Part shown: positions 25,425-36,461 of the stretch, piece by piece
How the letters are laid out: the number at the start of each line of letters is the position of its first letter
Numbering within the stretch: position 1 is the stretch's first letter
Assembly: GCA_022616415.1 (NCBI GenBank)
Contig: JAKEEU010000011.1
Coordinates: 1 to 64,000, forward strand
Direction: 5' to 3'
Source of the DNA: Candidatus Zhuqueibacterota bacterium
GTDB lineage: Bacteria > Zhuqueibacterota > Zhuqueibacteria > Zhuqueibacterales > Zhuqueibacteraceae
DNA: 64,000 bases
The notes under the pieces: generated by a model
The model's database searches: none
The model's input: the letters and a program-made list of their open reading frames with translations, nothing else
Told to the model about the DNA's origin: nothing
Program-made: the position numbers and the translations under genes

Positions 25425-25667
25425 ATGGCAGCTCTTGAAGAAAAAGTCAAACAGATCATTGTGGATCAACTCGGTGTTGATGCCAATGAAGTCACGCCGG
25501 AGGCCAATTTCATCGAAGATCTTGGCGCCGATTCTCTCGACACCGTCGAACTGGTCATGGCTTTCGAAGAGGAGTTTGACATTGAAATCCCCGACGAAGA
25601 CGCCGAGAAAATGATGACGGTCGGCCAGGCCATCGAATATCTCAAGAAGAAAAAAGCCGAGTCGTAA
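25425..25667 (+). CDS. acpP: Acyl carrier protein
   Basis: The 80-residue acidic protein carries the phosphopantetheine site [12 protein letters not shown] (serine near residue 38) and the typical [14 protein letters not shown] opening. GGAGGAG lies upstream of the ATG. It carries growing acyl chains for the fab enzymes around it. Confidence 0.97.
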   Translation: MAALEEKVKQIIVDQLGVDANEVTPEANFIEDLGADSLDTVELVMAFEEEFDIEIPDEDAEKMMTVGQAIEYLKKKKAES

Positions 25668-25735
25668 AATCGGCCGTGGCCAATACAGCAAACCGTTTTG
25701 TTAAAGAAACCTCGCACCATTTCTCAGGCGTTGCC

Positions 25736-26986
25736 ATGCAAGAGCGACGAGTTGTCATCACCGGCATGGGCGTGATTTCGCCGCTCGGCCACTCGGTGGA
25801 CGAGTTTTGGCGAAATCTGCTCGCCGGCAAATCCGGTGTCGAGCGCATCACGCGTTTTGATGCGGCAAAGTTCGACACCCAAATTGCCGCCGAAGTCAAA
25901 AACTTCAATGCCGAGGATTATATCGAAAAAAAAGAAGTCCGGCGCATGGACACGTTTACGCACTATGCGCTGGCCGCAGCCCATCATGCCATGGCTGATT
26001 CGCGCTTGCTCGAGGCGTCCGTCGACAAGGAGGCGATCGGCGTCATCGTCAGCTCCGGCATCGGCGGCATGGAGACTTTCGAACGCGAAGATCGCAAGCT
26101 GTTCGAGAGGGGTCCCGGCCGCATCAGCCCATTTTTTATTCCGATGATGATCTCCGACATTGCGCCGGGCTACATTTCGATGAAGTACGGCTTCAAAGGC
26201 CCCAATTACTCGATCACCTCGGCTTGCGCCTCGAGCTCGCACGCCATCGGCGAAAGCTTTCGCTACATTCAGCGCGGCGAGGCTGAGGTGATGATTTGCG
26301 GCGGCGCCGAGGCCACGATCACGCCGATGGGCGTCGGCGGCTTCAATGCCATGAAGGCGCTGTCCACGCGCAACGACGATCCGCAACGCGCCAGCCGGCC
26401 CTTCGATCTGGAGCGCGACGGCTTCGTCATGGGCGAGGGCGCCGGCATTTTGGTGCTCGAATCTTTGGAGAGCGCCACTCGCCGTGATGCGAAAATTTAC
26501 GCGGAGGTCATCGGTGCCGGATACAGCGCCGATGCTTATCACATTACGCAGCCGGCGCCTGGCGGCGAAGGCGCAGTGCGGGCCATGCGCTTGGCGCTCA
26601 GAAGCGCCGGCATAGCTTCGGAAAAAGTGCAATACGTCAATGCGCACGGCACTTCGACGGAAGCGAATGATAAGAACGAAACGCAAGCGATTGCCGCGGT
26701 TTTCGGCGAGCATGCGGCCAAGCTCAATATTAGCTCAACCAAGTCGATGATCGGCCATTTGCTCGGCGCCAGCGGCGCCGTCGAGTTGATTGCCACGTCA
26801 TTGACTTGCCGGGACGGCGCCATTCATCCCACGATCAACCAAATCACCGCCGATCCGGACTGTTTTTTGAATTATACGCCCAACGAAGCCGTGCGCCGCG
26901 AAGTGCAAGTTGCCATCTCCAATTCCTTTGGCTTCGGCGGCCATAACGTCTGCCTCGTGGTCAGGAAGTTTGCGCAAAAAACTTGA
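25736..26986 (+). CDS. fabF: 3-oxoacyl-ACP synthase II
   Basis: The 416-residue protein begins QERRVVITGMGVISPLG and has the catalytic cysteine in TSACASSSHAIG, the histidine in VNAHGTSTEAND and the second histidine in MIGHLLGASGAVE. This Cys-His-His set is that of FabF/FabB elongating synthases. The ATG at 25736 is chosen by family alignment; an upstream in-frame GTG at 25676 would add 20 atypical residues. Confidence 0.95.
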   Translation: MQERRVVITGMGVISPLGHSVDEFWRNLLAGKSGVERITRFDAAKFDTQIAAEVKNFNAEDYIEKKEVRRMDTFTHYALAAAHHAMADSRLLEASVDKEAIGVIVSSGIGGMETFEREDRKLFERGPGRISPFFIPMMISDIAPGYISMKYGFKGPNYSITSACASSSHAIGESFRYIQRGEAEVMICGGAEATITPMGVGGFNAMKALSTRNDDPQRASRPFDLERDGFVMGEGAGILVLESLESATRRDAKIYAEVIGAGYSADAYHITQPAPGGEGAVRAMRLALRSAGIASEKVQYVNAHGTSTEANDKNETQAIAAVFGEHAAKLNISSTKSMIGHLLGASGAVELIATSLTCRDGAIHPTINQITADPDCFLNYTPNEAVRREVQVAISNSFGFGGHNVCLVVRKFAQKT

Positions 26987-27005
26987 ATGTGTCACGTTTA
27001 AAGCC

Positions 27006-27068
27006 GGTCATTTTGAACGCAGCGAGAAATGTGTTCTCAAACAGATTTCTCCCTTCGCTCAAAAACCT
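27006..27068. repeat. Dispersed palindromic repeat, diverged copy between fabF and rnc
   Basis: GGTCATTTTGAACGCAGCGA followed by GAAAT is mirrored by ATTTCTCCCTTCGCTCAAAA and then ACC. It is the longer-stem variant of the GTCATTC...GAATGAC class. The rest of the 26987-27196 gap shows no gene. Confidence 0.6.
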
Positions 27069-27196
27069 CCTTTAGTTTCTTCTGACACGATCAAGCCAGA
27101 TGGGGCGGCTACCGTGCACCGAAGCGCAGCGATTGGCATATTTTTATCTTTTTCTCTTTTTTATCTTCCCGCGGGTGTTGTCTTGGTCTCTATTTT

Positions 27197-27970
27197 ATGT
27201 TGAACTGGCTAAGAGATTTTTTCGCAAAGAAGAAAACAGCAGGAACGGAAGGGAGTGTAGCAAAAGCCAAAGAGTTTGCGAAGCTCATCGGGTATCGCTT
27301 TCGCAATATTGACTTGCTCCTGCAAGCCTTGAAACATCGCTCTTTTCTGCCGCAAGTCAACGAGCGCCGGGTCAGCTCAAACGAGCGGCTCGAGCTTCTC
27401 GGCGATTCGGTGCTCGGCTTGCTGGTGACCGAAGCGCTTTATCTTCGCTATCCTGCGAAAGAAGAAGGCGACATCACGGCGATGAAATCGTTGCTGGTGA
27501 GCCGGAAAATTTTAGCGCGCTTTGCCCGGCAGTTGGACCTCGGCCGCTACGTATTGATGAGCGAGGCCGAAGAGCGCTCCGGCGGCCGCACCCGGCCTTC
27601 GATCATCAGCGACACGTTCGAAGCGGTGATCGGCGCCATTTATTTGGACGGCGGCATCGCGCCGGCGCGGGCTTTTGTCGATGCGGTGGTATTGAAGGAA
27701 ATAGATCCCATTCTCAATGAAGAGCAGCACAAAAATTTCAAAAGCCTTTTGCTGGAATATTCGCAGAGCCGCAACCTCGGCGTGCCGTTTTACGCCATCC
27801 GCTCCGAAGAAGGCCCGGATCACGACAAGATTTTCACCGTCGAAGTGAGAATTCAGAACCGCACCGTCGGCGTCGGCGTTGGAAATTCCAAAAAACGCTC
27901 CGAGCAGAACGCCGCGCAAAACGCTTTGGAGAAATTGCAAGAAGCGGGCGCCAAGCAAAATATTGGTTGA
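27197..27970 (+). CDS. rnc: Ribonuclease III
   Basis: The 257-residue protein has the RNase III signature NERLELLGDSVLGLLVTEAL (catalytic Glu and Asp), DTFEAVIGAIYLDGG (second metal site) and a C-terminal double-stranded RNA-binding domain with VGVGNSKKRSEQNAAQNALE. It processes rRNA precursors and other duplex RNA. It closes the fab cluster, as in many bacteria. Confidence 0.96.
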   Translation: MLNWLRDFFAKKKTAGTEGSVAKAKEFAKLIGYRFRNIDLLLQALKHRSFLPQVNERRVSSNERLELLGDSVLGLLVTEALYLRYPAKEEGDITAMKSLLVSRKILARFARQLDLGRYVLMSEAEERSGGRTRPSIISDTFEAVIGAIYLDGGIAPARAFVDAVVLKEIDPILNEEQHKNFKSLLLEYSQSRNLGVPFYAIRSEEGPDHDKIFTVEVRIQNRTVGVGVGNSKKRSEQNAAQNALEKLQEAGAKQNIG

Positions 27971-27974
27971 AAAA

Positions 27975-28016
27975 CAAAACCCCAATTCACCGAGGAGGTG
28001 GATTGGGGTTTTTGTT
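27975..28016 (+). terminator. Rho-independent terminator after rnc
   Basis: AAACCCCAATTCACC pairs with AGGTGGATTGGGGTTT around a short GAGG loop and runs into TTTTTGTTTATT. It ends the plS-fab-rnc transcript; the minus-strand genes to the right are convergent and could use the complement. Confidence 0.92.
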
Positions 28017-28044
28017 TATTCGGAATATAAGACGTATGGTTAAT

Positions 28045-28410
28045 TTATCGCCCACGTCGTTTGAGGCGTTGCTTGGTACGGCGACGAGTATTTTTTCGGG
28101 CTTGGGGGAAAATGAACGGTGTGTACTCTTTTTCCCGAGCTTTCAAGATGGCTATTCGTTCTTCGCTTTCTTTTCTCATGACGGCACTGAGTGCCAAAAT
28201 TTGTTCCATTTTTTCCAGGCACTTCTGAGTGGTCGACATGAATGCTTCAAATGCGCTGTCTGGCTTGGCAGGGCTTTCTTGGTGTGCTTTATTCCTCTTG
28301 ACCAAATCATCAAACTCTGCATGGGGATTCGAGTTGACCGCGTCGGTACCCTGCGTTATTTGAGCTTGGCTCGGCGGCGGCTCTGATTTTGAGGGGCTAT
28401 AATTTCTCAT
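28045..28410 (-). CDS. Hypothetical protein with basic C-terminus
   Basis: The 121-residue protein begins MRNYSPSKSEPPPSQAQ, has a central helical region (FEAFMSTTQKCLEKMEQIL) and ends in an arginine/lysine-rich tail (RKNTRRRTKQRLKRRGR) that could bind nucleic acid or be proteolysis-sensitive. Its start overlaps the stop of the upstream coiled-coil gene by four bases (ATGA), so the two are translationally coupled. No family recognised. Confidence 0.55.
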   Translation of the reverse strand: MRNYSPSKSEPPPSQAQITQGTDAVNSNPHAEFDDLVKRNKAHQESPAKPDSAFEAFMSTTQKCLEKMEQILALSAVMRKESEERIAILKAREKEYTPFIFPQARKNTRRRTKQRLKRRGR

Positions 28411-29132
28411 TTTGACTTTTTCTTTCTGCCCAGGCCCGGCTTTTTCCCTTTGCGGTTTGTATTATGATTGTCATTTGAGCGCTCGAGCCCGACATGCTTT
28501 TTCAGGGACTCAATATCCCTTGTATGACGATCCTGAATCACGCCAAGGCTGATCTGTTCGTGACGGATGATCTCGTGCTCCCTCATCACGGGGTCCATTC
28601 CAGTTAGTATTTTGGATTGGGATTCGCGAAGCTCCTGAAATTGGGCATCCATGCCCTCCCTAAGTGCAAAAATCGCTTTGACAAGATTGCTATGTTTTTC
28701 GTCTGCAACGTCAAATCGTGCCATAACCTCGACACGGAAAGTTTCGAGTTTGTGCTCGTTGTTATCGACTTTCTCAGATAGCCTATCAAGCTTCTGCTCG
28801 TTGGCATCAACCTTGCGAGCCAAAACCGCAACGTTTTGGTTCGTCTCCGCCAGATCGCGCTGAAACCCTTCGTTCATTCCTGTCAAAGTGTCAACCTTGC
28901 TATCCAGCGCTGCAACGTTTTGGTTCGTCTCCGCCAGGTCGCGCTGAAACCCTTCGTTCATTCCTGTCAAAGTGTCAACCTTGCTATCCAGCGCTGCAAC
29001 GTTTTGGTTTGTTACCGCCAAATCACCACGAAATTCCTGGCTCATTTTTTCCAGGCCTTTGTGGAATCCTTTGGCCATTTCCGCCAGGATTTCCTTCAGT
29101 TCTTCTTTGGTCACGGCATTGTTTTCACTCAT
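28407..29132 (-). CDS. Coiled-coil protein with 28-residue tandem repeats
   Basis: The 241-residue protein is almost wholly helical. After a KEELKEILAEMAKGFHKGLE start come near-identical 28-residue units of the type TNQNVAALDSKVDTLTGMNE, plus a partial third. Heptad-rich segments (DANEQKLDRLSEKVDNNEHK) follow, giving a long coiled coil as in DUF1640-like or t-SNARE-like bacterial proteins. The ATG at 29132 has GGAGGG five bases upstream. It ends in a lysine-rich tail. A structural or tethering role is likely, but not shown. Confidence 0.65.
   Translation of the reverse strand: MSENNAVTKEELKEILAEMAKGFHKGLEKMSQEFRGDLAVTNQNVAALDSKVDTLTGMNEGFQRDLAETNQNVAALDSKVDTLTGMNEGFQRDLAETNQNVAVLARKVDANEQKLDRLSEKVDNNEHKLETFRVEVMARFDVADEKHSNLVKAIFALREGMDAQFQELRESQSKILTGMDPVMREHEIIRHEQISLGVIQDRHTRDIESLKKHVGLERSNDNHNTNRKGKKPGLGRKKKSK
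28828..29000. repeat. 84-base tandem repeat inside the coiled-coil gene
   Basis: Units starting with GCAACGTTTTGGTTCGTCTC recur at 28828, 28912 and (partly) 28996, exactly 84 bases or 28 codons apart. The first two are almost identical, so copy number is probably variable between strains. Confidence 0.85.
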
Positions 29133-29341
29133 CTTCACCCTCCGCTTGTCGGCTTGTACTCATTTGCTTTAATGATGATTCAGGGCTGAAACATAACTTG
29201 CCAAGATAACATTTTTCTTTGACGAATGCAACAAAAAATGATGGCAATTTTGAAATTTTTCATGTTGCAAAATCAATTTGATTTTTATATATTTTCTTTG
29301 TTGCGTAATTTTGCCGATATAGGATTTTAAAACGGAAGGGT
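29133..29341. other. AT-rich divergent intergenic region
   Basis: This region separates the leftward coiled-coil operon from the rightward DUF4249/TonB receptor pair and must hold both promoters. TGCAACAAAAAATGATGGCA and CATGTTGCA form a loose inverted repeat around 29227-29272 that could be an operator. I see no gene. Confidence 0.4.
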
Positions 29342-30181
29342 ATGATGACCAGCCGCGTCGTCTTCCTGCTCTGCACCTTGTTACCGCTCGCCGCCTGCAG
29401 TACCGATCCGGTAGTGGTGGATCCTTCTGTCTTCGAGAAATTATTCGTCTTCGGTGTTTTGTCGCCCTCGCTCAAGCAACAGGAAATTTATATTTCCACC
29501 GCACAGTTCGAGGAAAATCCCAAGCCTGTCAACGATGCCAAAGTGCGGTTGGTCGGGCCTGTAGGCGAGGTTGGCTTGCCGGCGGTGGGCAATGGCCTTT
29601 ATCGTGACCTCTCCGGGATTTTGCAAGCGTCCCCGGGGCAACGCTATCATTTGCGCATCACCTTGCGCGATGGCCGCGAAATCAGCGGCACGACGGCAAT
29701 TCCGGCGAAATTTCGGATTTTAAGCCCGGCGGCTGGCGACACGTTTCAGGTCGAGCACCTTTCCCAATACACCAAGCTCATTCGTATGCAAGCGGCCTGG
29801 ACGATGGCAAGCGGGAGTTGGTTGGCCAGAGTTACGGTGCAAACGAATTCATCCGATAGCAGCTATGCCGTCAGGTTTTATCGACTAACAGCCGACACTT
29901 CTGCATCTATAACCAGCAGTGTCGCCACTCCTTTGGGAGGCGTTGTCGATTCCGGTTTTCTGAAAGTCACACAATATGACAGCGCGCTCACCATCTATCA
30001 CTTGACGCGAGAGTATTACTGCCTGGACGAGGTTTATGGCAATTTGTACTCGCCCATCCCGTGCGAAATTGTCAAGCGCATCCAAGCCTCTTATAAAAAT
30101 CGTGGCGTCAACGTGGATGGCGCGTATGGGTTGTTTGGTTCGGTGGTCGAAGATTCGATTCATTTCCATATTAAGCCTTGA
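29342..30181 (+). CDS. DUF4249 lipoprotein, partner of TonB-dependent receptor
   Basis: The 279-residue protein has a lipoprotein signal peptide (VVFLLCTLLPLAACS, lipobox LAAC). The body resembles DUF4249: KLFVFGVLSPSLKQQEIYIS, DAKVRLVGPVGE with an Ig-like fold, SPGQRYHLRITLRDGR and a late cysteine pair. DUF4249 genes in Bacteroidota-type genomes sit beside TonB-dependent receptors, as here: the receptor gene starts 20 bases after this stop. The pair probably binds and imports an unknown ligand at the outer membrane. Confidence 0.8.
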   Translation: MMTSRVVFLLCTLLPLAACSTDPVVVDPSVFEKLFVFGVLSPSLKQQEIYISTAQFEENPKPVNDAKVRLVGPVGEVGLPAVGNGLYRDLSGILQASPGQRYHLRITLRDGREISGTTAIPAKFRILSPAAGDTFQVEHLSQYTKLIRMQAAWTMASGSWLARVTVQTNSSDSSYAVRFYRLTADTSASITSSVATPLGGVVDSGFLKVTQYDSALTIYHLTREYYCLDEVYGNLYSPIPCEIVKRIQASYKNRGVNVDGAYGLFGSVVEDSIHFHIKP

Positions 30182-30201
30182 TCAAAACCTGCGATACAAA
30201 T

Positions 30202-32616
30202 ATGAAAGGCCAACGAGGGGTCTGTCTCGCAGCCGCCATTGCCATTTTTCTTTTTCATGATTTTGCTTCAGCGCAACCGTTCGGCTCGATTCACGGCAAG
30301 GTTATTGACGACACGACTGCGGCGCCGATTGCGAAGGCCGATATCGTGCTCGAAGGCACGCGCCGCGGCGCAAGCTCCGACGAGCTTGGACGTTTCGTCT
30401 TGCGCAAAATTTTGCCGGGCGCTTATATCCTGCGTGTTCGCTTCATTGGCTATAACGCCGTTCGCCATCCCATACGCCTCAAGGCCGGCGATTCGGTTGC
30501 GGTTGAGATTCGCTTGAAGCGGGTTTTGCTGCAATTTCCGGAAATCAGCATTACCGCTTCGCGCGCGAGCTTCCAGGAAAAAAGCTTGCAAATGCTCCCG
30601 AGCGTGACGCGGGTTTCTGCCGGTGCCATTCGGCGCGTTCCCACTGTTGGCGAGCCTGATCTGTTTCGCGCGCTGCAAACCCTGCCGGGAATCACCGCGC
30701 CAAGCCAGGCTTCGAACCAGCTTTACATTCGCGGCGGCTCACCGGATCAAAATTTGGTTCGCGTCGACGGTGCGCCGATTTACAACCCCTTCCACCTTTT
30801 CGGGCTCGCGGCGAATATCAATCCGGATGTGGTCGACAACGTCACGGTTTCCACCGGCGGCTTTCCGGCGCGATATGGTGACCGCTTGAGCGGCGTGGTA
30901 GATGTGGAAACGCGCCATGTGCGCGAGCGTCTTCTTGCGCTTGGCAATGTCAGTCTGCTCAGCTCGAAACTCCTGCTCGGCAGCCGAGCCAGCTCGCGCC
31001 TGCAATGGCTCGTCTCCGGCCGCCGCTCGTATCACGATTGGGCCGCGAAGCTGTTCAGAAAAAACCTCCCCTATCACTTCTACGATCTATTTGGCAAGGC
31101 GACCTTTGTTCTCAACCGGAGCCATTTATTCAGTTTCTCAGCTTTTTATTCGGCTGATATTTTATATCACACCGAAAAGACTTCAACCGAAGTTTTTGAA
31201 GTCGATGCCCAAAATCGGCTCGTGCAACCGCCGGATCGAATTGGCACGATTTTTCGGGAAAATCGATTTGGGTTCCCATGGAATAATCTCGCAGCGAATC
31301 TGCGATGGGAACATGCTTTAACGCCACAATGGTCATCGACAGTGGCAATGAATTTCAGCCGAACGCGCAACACCGGCAGCGAAGAGCAAGCTTACACGTT
31401 GAGCGCCGGCGTGCCGCCGAAATATATCGACCTCTATTATGGCAGCGATCAACCAATCGATTGGTCGGTGGCGAACACGCTCCAAGATGTAGCGCTGCTG
31501 GCGACGACGTTATGGCAACCGAACGAGATTTGGCAGGTTCAGGCCGGCGCGGAGCTTTCGCGGGTTCTGTGCGATTATAAATGGGATGGCTTCGACGCGG
31601 AAGACAGTAATATCGTTTTGTTTTTTGACGGCGCGCCGGACACTTTCGCTTATCGTGCCAACTATCACCGCTATGGATTTTTCGTCGAATGTCTATGGCA
31701 ATTTACGCCCTCGCTTCGTCTGCAGCCCGGCTTGCGTTGGGATCATCGCTCGACGACGCGAGATTACAGCGTGGATCCGCGCTTGAGCGCTAATTGGGAG
31801 ATCAACTCGAATCTGCATTTGCAAGCTGCCGTTGGCCGTTATCATCAAGGCCTCTCTTTTCTGCGGGAAGGCGGGCTGTTTGCCGTCAACGAGCTGTATT
31901 TCCCGATGTCATTCAGCAGCGCGGCAACCCATTTCATTGCCGGTCTGGAGCATCAACCCAAGAGTGATACCGAGGTCAAGCTCGAAGCTTATTACAAAAA
32001 CTTCGACCGCCAAGCGGTGCCGATTCGCGCTTTACGTTCGATCTCGCAAGTTGGCATCGCTGAGGGATGGGCTTACGGTGTGGAGGCCTCGGCGCGTCGC
32101 GGCAACTGGCAGGCATTTTACGTTTTTTCTCACGTCCGCAGAAAGTTCAACGGCCTTGCTTACGACACCCCGTGGGATGTGCGGCACCGGTTTCTGACGG
32201 CGGGACAAATCCATATCGGCAAGAACTGGGATCTCGACTTTCAATGGGAATTTCGCACCGGCCAGCCGTATTCACCATTTGATTTAAAGCAGCGCATCCC
32301 TACTGTCACATTCAATCCCCGCACTGGCCGGCCCGAGTATGGATATGAAGAGCGTGCGGTCGATTATCCCAAAGGCGCCATCCGCTATCCGATCTACCAC
32401 CGGCTGGATGTCACGCTCTCCAAACGCCTGGTCACCGGCAAATGGTCGATGGCGCCGTACATCCAATTCCTCAATCTCTACAACCGCAAGAATCCGCTTT
32501 TCTACGAAGAGCAATACACGTATCGCCCCAGCGAATCTCTCGATCCTTACGTGCCCGTTTTGAAGCCGGTCGGTGTGCCGGTGCTGCCGTCTTTTGGGGT
32601 AAGGTTTTCTTTTTGA
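30202..32616 (+). CDS. TonB-dependent receptor with carboxypeptidase-regulatory-like domain
   Basis: The 804-residue outer-membrane protein has a signal peptide ending in HDFASA. A CarboxypepD_reg-like domain follows (SIHGKVIDDTTAAPIAKADI, about residues 25-105), then the plug (VPTVGEPDLFRALQTLPGI, LYIRGGSPDQNLVRVDG, FPARYGDRLSGVVDVETR) and a beta-barrel ending SFGVRFSF with a terminal phenylalanine. It imports a ligand with TonB energy. The start at 30202 gives a proper signal peptide; TTG at 30178 would overlap the DUF4249 stop. Confidence 0.9.
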   Translation: MKGQRGVCLAAAIAIFLFHDFASAQPFGSIHGKVIDDTTAAPIAKADIVLEGTRRGASSDELGRFVLRKILPGAYILRVRFIGYNAVRHPIRLKAGDSVAVEIRLKRVLLQFPEISITASRASFQEKSLQMLPSVTRVSAGAIRRVPTVGEPDLFRALQTLPGITAPSQASNQLYIRGGSPDQNLVRVDGAPIYNPFHLFGLAANINPDVVDNVTVSTGGFPARYGDRLSGVVDVETRHVRERLLALGNVSLLSSKLLLGSRASSRLQWLVSGRRSYHDWAAKLFRKNLPYHFYDLFGKATFVLNRSHLFSFSAFYSADILYHTEKTSTEVFEVDAQNRLVQPPDRIGTIFRENRFGFPWNNLAANLRWEHALTPQWSSTVAMNFSRTRNTGSEEQAYTLSAGVPPKYIDLYYGSDQPIDWSVANTLQDVALLATTLWQPNEIWQVQAGAELSRVLCDYKWDGFDAEDSNIVLFFDGAPDTFAYRANYHRYGFFVECLWQFTPSLRLQPGLRWDHRSTTRDYSVDPRLSANWEINSNLHLQAAVGRYHQGLSFLREGGLFAVNELYFPMSFSSAATHFIAGLEHQPKSDTEVKLEAYYKNFDRQAVPIRALRSISQVGIAEGWAYGVEASARRGNWQAFYVFSHVRRKFNGLAYDTPWDVRHRFLTAGQIHIGKNWDLDFQWEFRTGQPYSPFDLKQRIPTVTFNPRTGRPEYGYEERAVDYPKGAIRYPIYHRLDVTLSKRLVTGKWSMAPYIQFLNLYNRKNPLFYEEQYTYRPSESLDPYVPVLKPVGVPVLPSFGVRFSF

Positions 32617-32626
32617 ATTTGACGAG

Positions 32627-32742
32627 GTAATGCCTCACTTATGAGTGGACCGTCCGGACGCTGAACCTCGAGAACTTGCCAGAATCACGTATGACAAAGC
32701 GTCCGGACGGTGCTCTTCCACTCGAGACTGAGGCATTACTTG
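32627..32742. repeat. CCGTCCGGACGC long inverted-repeat element, copy 1
   Basis: The left arm reads GGTAATGCCTCA then GAGTGGACCGTCCGGACGC; the right arm reads GCGTCCGGACGGT, CTTCCACTCGAGACTGAGGC and ATTACTT. The arms mirror each other over about 40 bases. The core between them (TGAACCTCGAGAACTTGCCA and AATCACGTATGACAAA) is shared with the copy at 36318-36440. It looks like a small non-autonomous element (MITE or REPIN). Confidence 0.85.
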
Positions 32743-32816
32743 ACGAGAGATTTTCCCCTTGACTTTCCTCCCTGAATTTGACAAATTTTACTGAAAACCA
32801 ACCCCAAGGAGGAGTT

Positions 32817-34730
<1,914 letters not shown>

Positions 34731-34807
34731 AATCTGCCATGCTATGTCAGAACAAAAAAGATTACCACGAAAATGACATGGCTGGCATTTGAGCCTCATG
34801 AATAAAT

Positions 34808-34837
34808 AAGCCGGGAGGGTGACCACCCTTCCGGCTT
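34808..34837. terminator. Terminator between S9 peptidase and UMF1 transporter
   Basis: AAGCCGGGAGGGTG pairs with CACCCTTCCGGCTT around a short loop. On the minus strand the stem runs into TTATTTATT, so it mainly ends the leftward UMF1 transcript and may also stop the rightward peptidase transcript. Confidence 0.8.
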
Positions 34838-34882
34838 CAAGCTCTTGAATAAGTTACGATTTTACTCATTACGTTTTATTCA

Positions 34883-36184
34883 TCACCCCTTGCTCATCTC
34901 CTCCGCCATCTGCCGGCCTTCCTTCTCATTGACCCGCCACAACAACAAACCGCCGGCGATAAACAACACGGCAATCGACTGGATGCCCAGGCGCGGATTG
35001 CCGGTGAGCCGTCCAATCGTGCCCATCAGCACCGGTCCGATGATGGCGGCGAATTTTCCAAGCATGTTATAAAATCCATAGAACTCCGCGGCCTTGTCTT
35101 TCGGAATCAAGCGCGAGTAAAACGAGCGGCTGAGCGCTTGAATGCAGCCCTGCACCATCGCAATCAAAAACGCGAGCGCATAAAACTTGCTGATTTTAAA
35201 TCCAAAAATATTGTACGGCTCCAAATCCATGCGCGCGCCCAACACCGTCACTACAATATAAACCCCAATGCCGAAAAGAATGATTTTCTTCGCGCCCAGC
35301 CTTTGTCCGAGATGGCCGAGCAGGTAAGCAAACGGAAAGCCGACGAACTGCACCAAGAGCAATGCGACGATCAAATCGTCAGTGGCAACGCCGATCGATT
35401 TGCCAAAATCCACCGCCATCGTGATGATGGTATCGACGCCGTCGATGTACAGCCAATATGCGGCCAAAAACATGAAGACGACTTTGAGCCGGCGGATTTC
35501 CTGGAAGGTTTTGGCTAATTGCACAAAGCCCTCTCGCGCCGCCTGTCGAAACGACATTCTTCTGCCGCCAGCCGGCTCGGCCACATTCGTCAGCAAGGGA
35601 ATCGAGAAAACCCCCCACCACAAGGCGGTACAGAGAAAAGAAAGCTGAACGGCCTGCGCTGCTCCCGACAAGCCGAAAAGCTCGGGCTTTTGCACCATGA
35701 TGACGCAGAACAAAAACAGCAAGCCGCCGCCGAGATAGCCGAGCGCGTAGCCGCGGCCGGAAACGATGTCGACGGTGTTTTCATCACTGACGCTGACGAT
35801 AAGCGAGTCATAAAAAACAAACGAGCCTAAAAAGCCAACGGTGCCGATGACGTAAAAAAAGGCCGCGAGCTGCCAGTTGCCTTCCGGAACAAAATACAAT
35901 CCGCCAGTCGCCAGAATGCCCAACATGGCAAACGTAAACAACGAGCGTTTTTTCACCGCGCCGCGATCGGCAAACGCGCCAATGATCGGCGCGATCATCG
36001 CCACGATCAAGCTGCCGGTGGAAACCGCGATGCCGAGCCGCAACGTGCTCTCCGTCACCTCGGCACCTTTGCTCCAAAAATCTTTAAAAAAAATCGGAAA
36101 GAATCCCGCCTGCACCGTGGTCGAAAAAGCGGAATTGGCCCAATCGTACATCGCCCAACTGAGTGCGCCTTTGCGTTTTGCCAT
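34883..36184 (-). CDS. UMF1-family MFS transporter
   Basis: The 433-residue protein has about 12 hydrophobic helices and the UMF1/Atg22-like opening ALSWAMYDWANSAFSTTVQA. RGYALGYLGGG and PKDKAAEFYGFYNMLGKFAA are conserved features of that family, related to the yeast vacuolar amino-acid exporter. The substrate is unknown. The ATG at 36184 is preferred; upstream in-frame codons add 23 non-family residues. Confidence 0.88.
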   Translation of the reverse strand: MAKRKGALSWAMYDWANSAFSTTVQAGFFPIFFKDFWSKGAEVTESTLRLGIAVSTGSLIVAMIAPIIGAFADRGAVKKRSLFTFAMLGILATGGLYFVPEGNWQLAAFFYVIGTVGFLGSFVFYDSLIVSVSDENTVDIVSGRGYALGYLGGGLLFLFCVIMVQKPELFGLSGAAQAVQLSFLCTALWWGVFSIPLLTNVAEPAGGRRMSFRQAAREGFVQLAKTFQEIRRLKVVFMFLAAYWLYIDGVDTIITMAVDFGKSIGVATDDLIVALLLVQFVGFPFAYLLGHLGQRLGAKKIILFGIGVYIVVTVLGARMDLEPYNIFGFKISKFYALAFLIAMVQGCIQALSRSFYSRLIPKDKAAEFYGFYNMLGKFAAIIGPVLMGTIGRLTGNPRLGIQSIAVLFIAGGLLLWRVNEKEGRQMAEEMSKG

Positions 36185-36317
36185 GTTGACGATAGCCTTT
36201 TTGAAAGGTTCGGTTCGCCGGTTGGCCAGTTTACCAGTTATCCGGTTGTACACCGGTTCATTTTGGTTGGGTCACAAGCTACATAAGTTTTGGGGAAAAG
36301 TCAAGGGGTGGTGTAAA

Positions 36318-36440
36318 GTGGGTAATACTTCAGTTACAGTTGGACCGTCCGGACGCTGAACTTTGAGAACTCGCTAGAATCGCGTATGACAAAGCGTCCG
36401 GACGGTGTTCTTCCACTCGTGACTGAGGTGTTACTGAAGT
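36318..36440. repeat. CCGTCCGGACGC long inverted-repeat element, copy 2
   Basis: GGTAATACTTCAGTTACAGT then TGGACCGTCCGGACGC on the left is mirrored by GCGTCCGGACGGT, CTTCCACTCGTGACTGAGGT and GTTACTGAAGT on the right. The core (TGAACTTTGAGAACTCGCTA and AATCGCGTATGACAAA) is close to copy 1 at 32627-32742, which fixes this as a dispersed element. Both copies lie in gaps between genes. Confidence 0.85.
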
Positions 36441-36461
36441 GGTGTTGGCTATAAAAAAAAG

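Noticed and set aside
28045-29132. Coiled-coil operon as part of a phage tail or defence module
   Set aside because: Only heptad-rich coiled coils and a basic tail are visible; no phage or defence partner is adjacent.
29277-29320. Bacteroidota-type TTTG / TAnnTTTG promoter before the DUF4249 gene
   Set aside because: TAATTTTG is present but no TTTG lies at the required 19-21-base distance; other promoters in the window look like normal sigma-70 sites.
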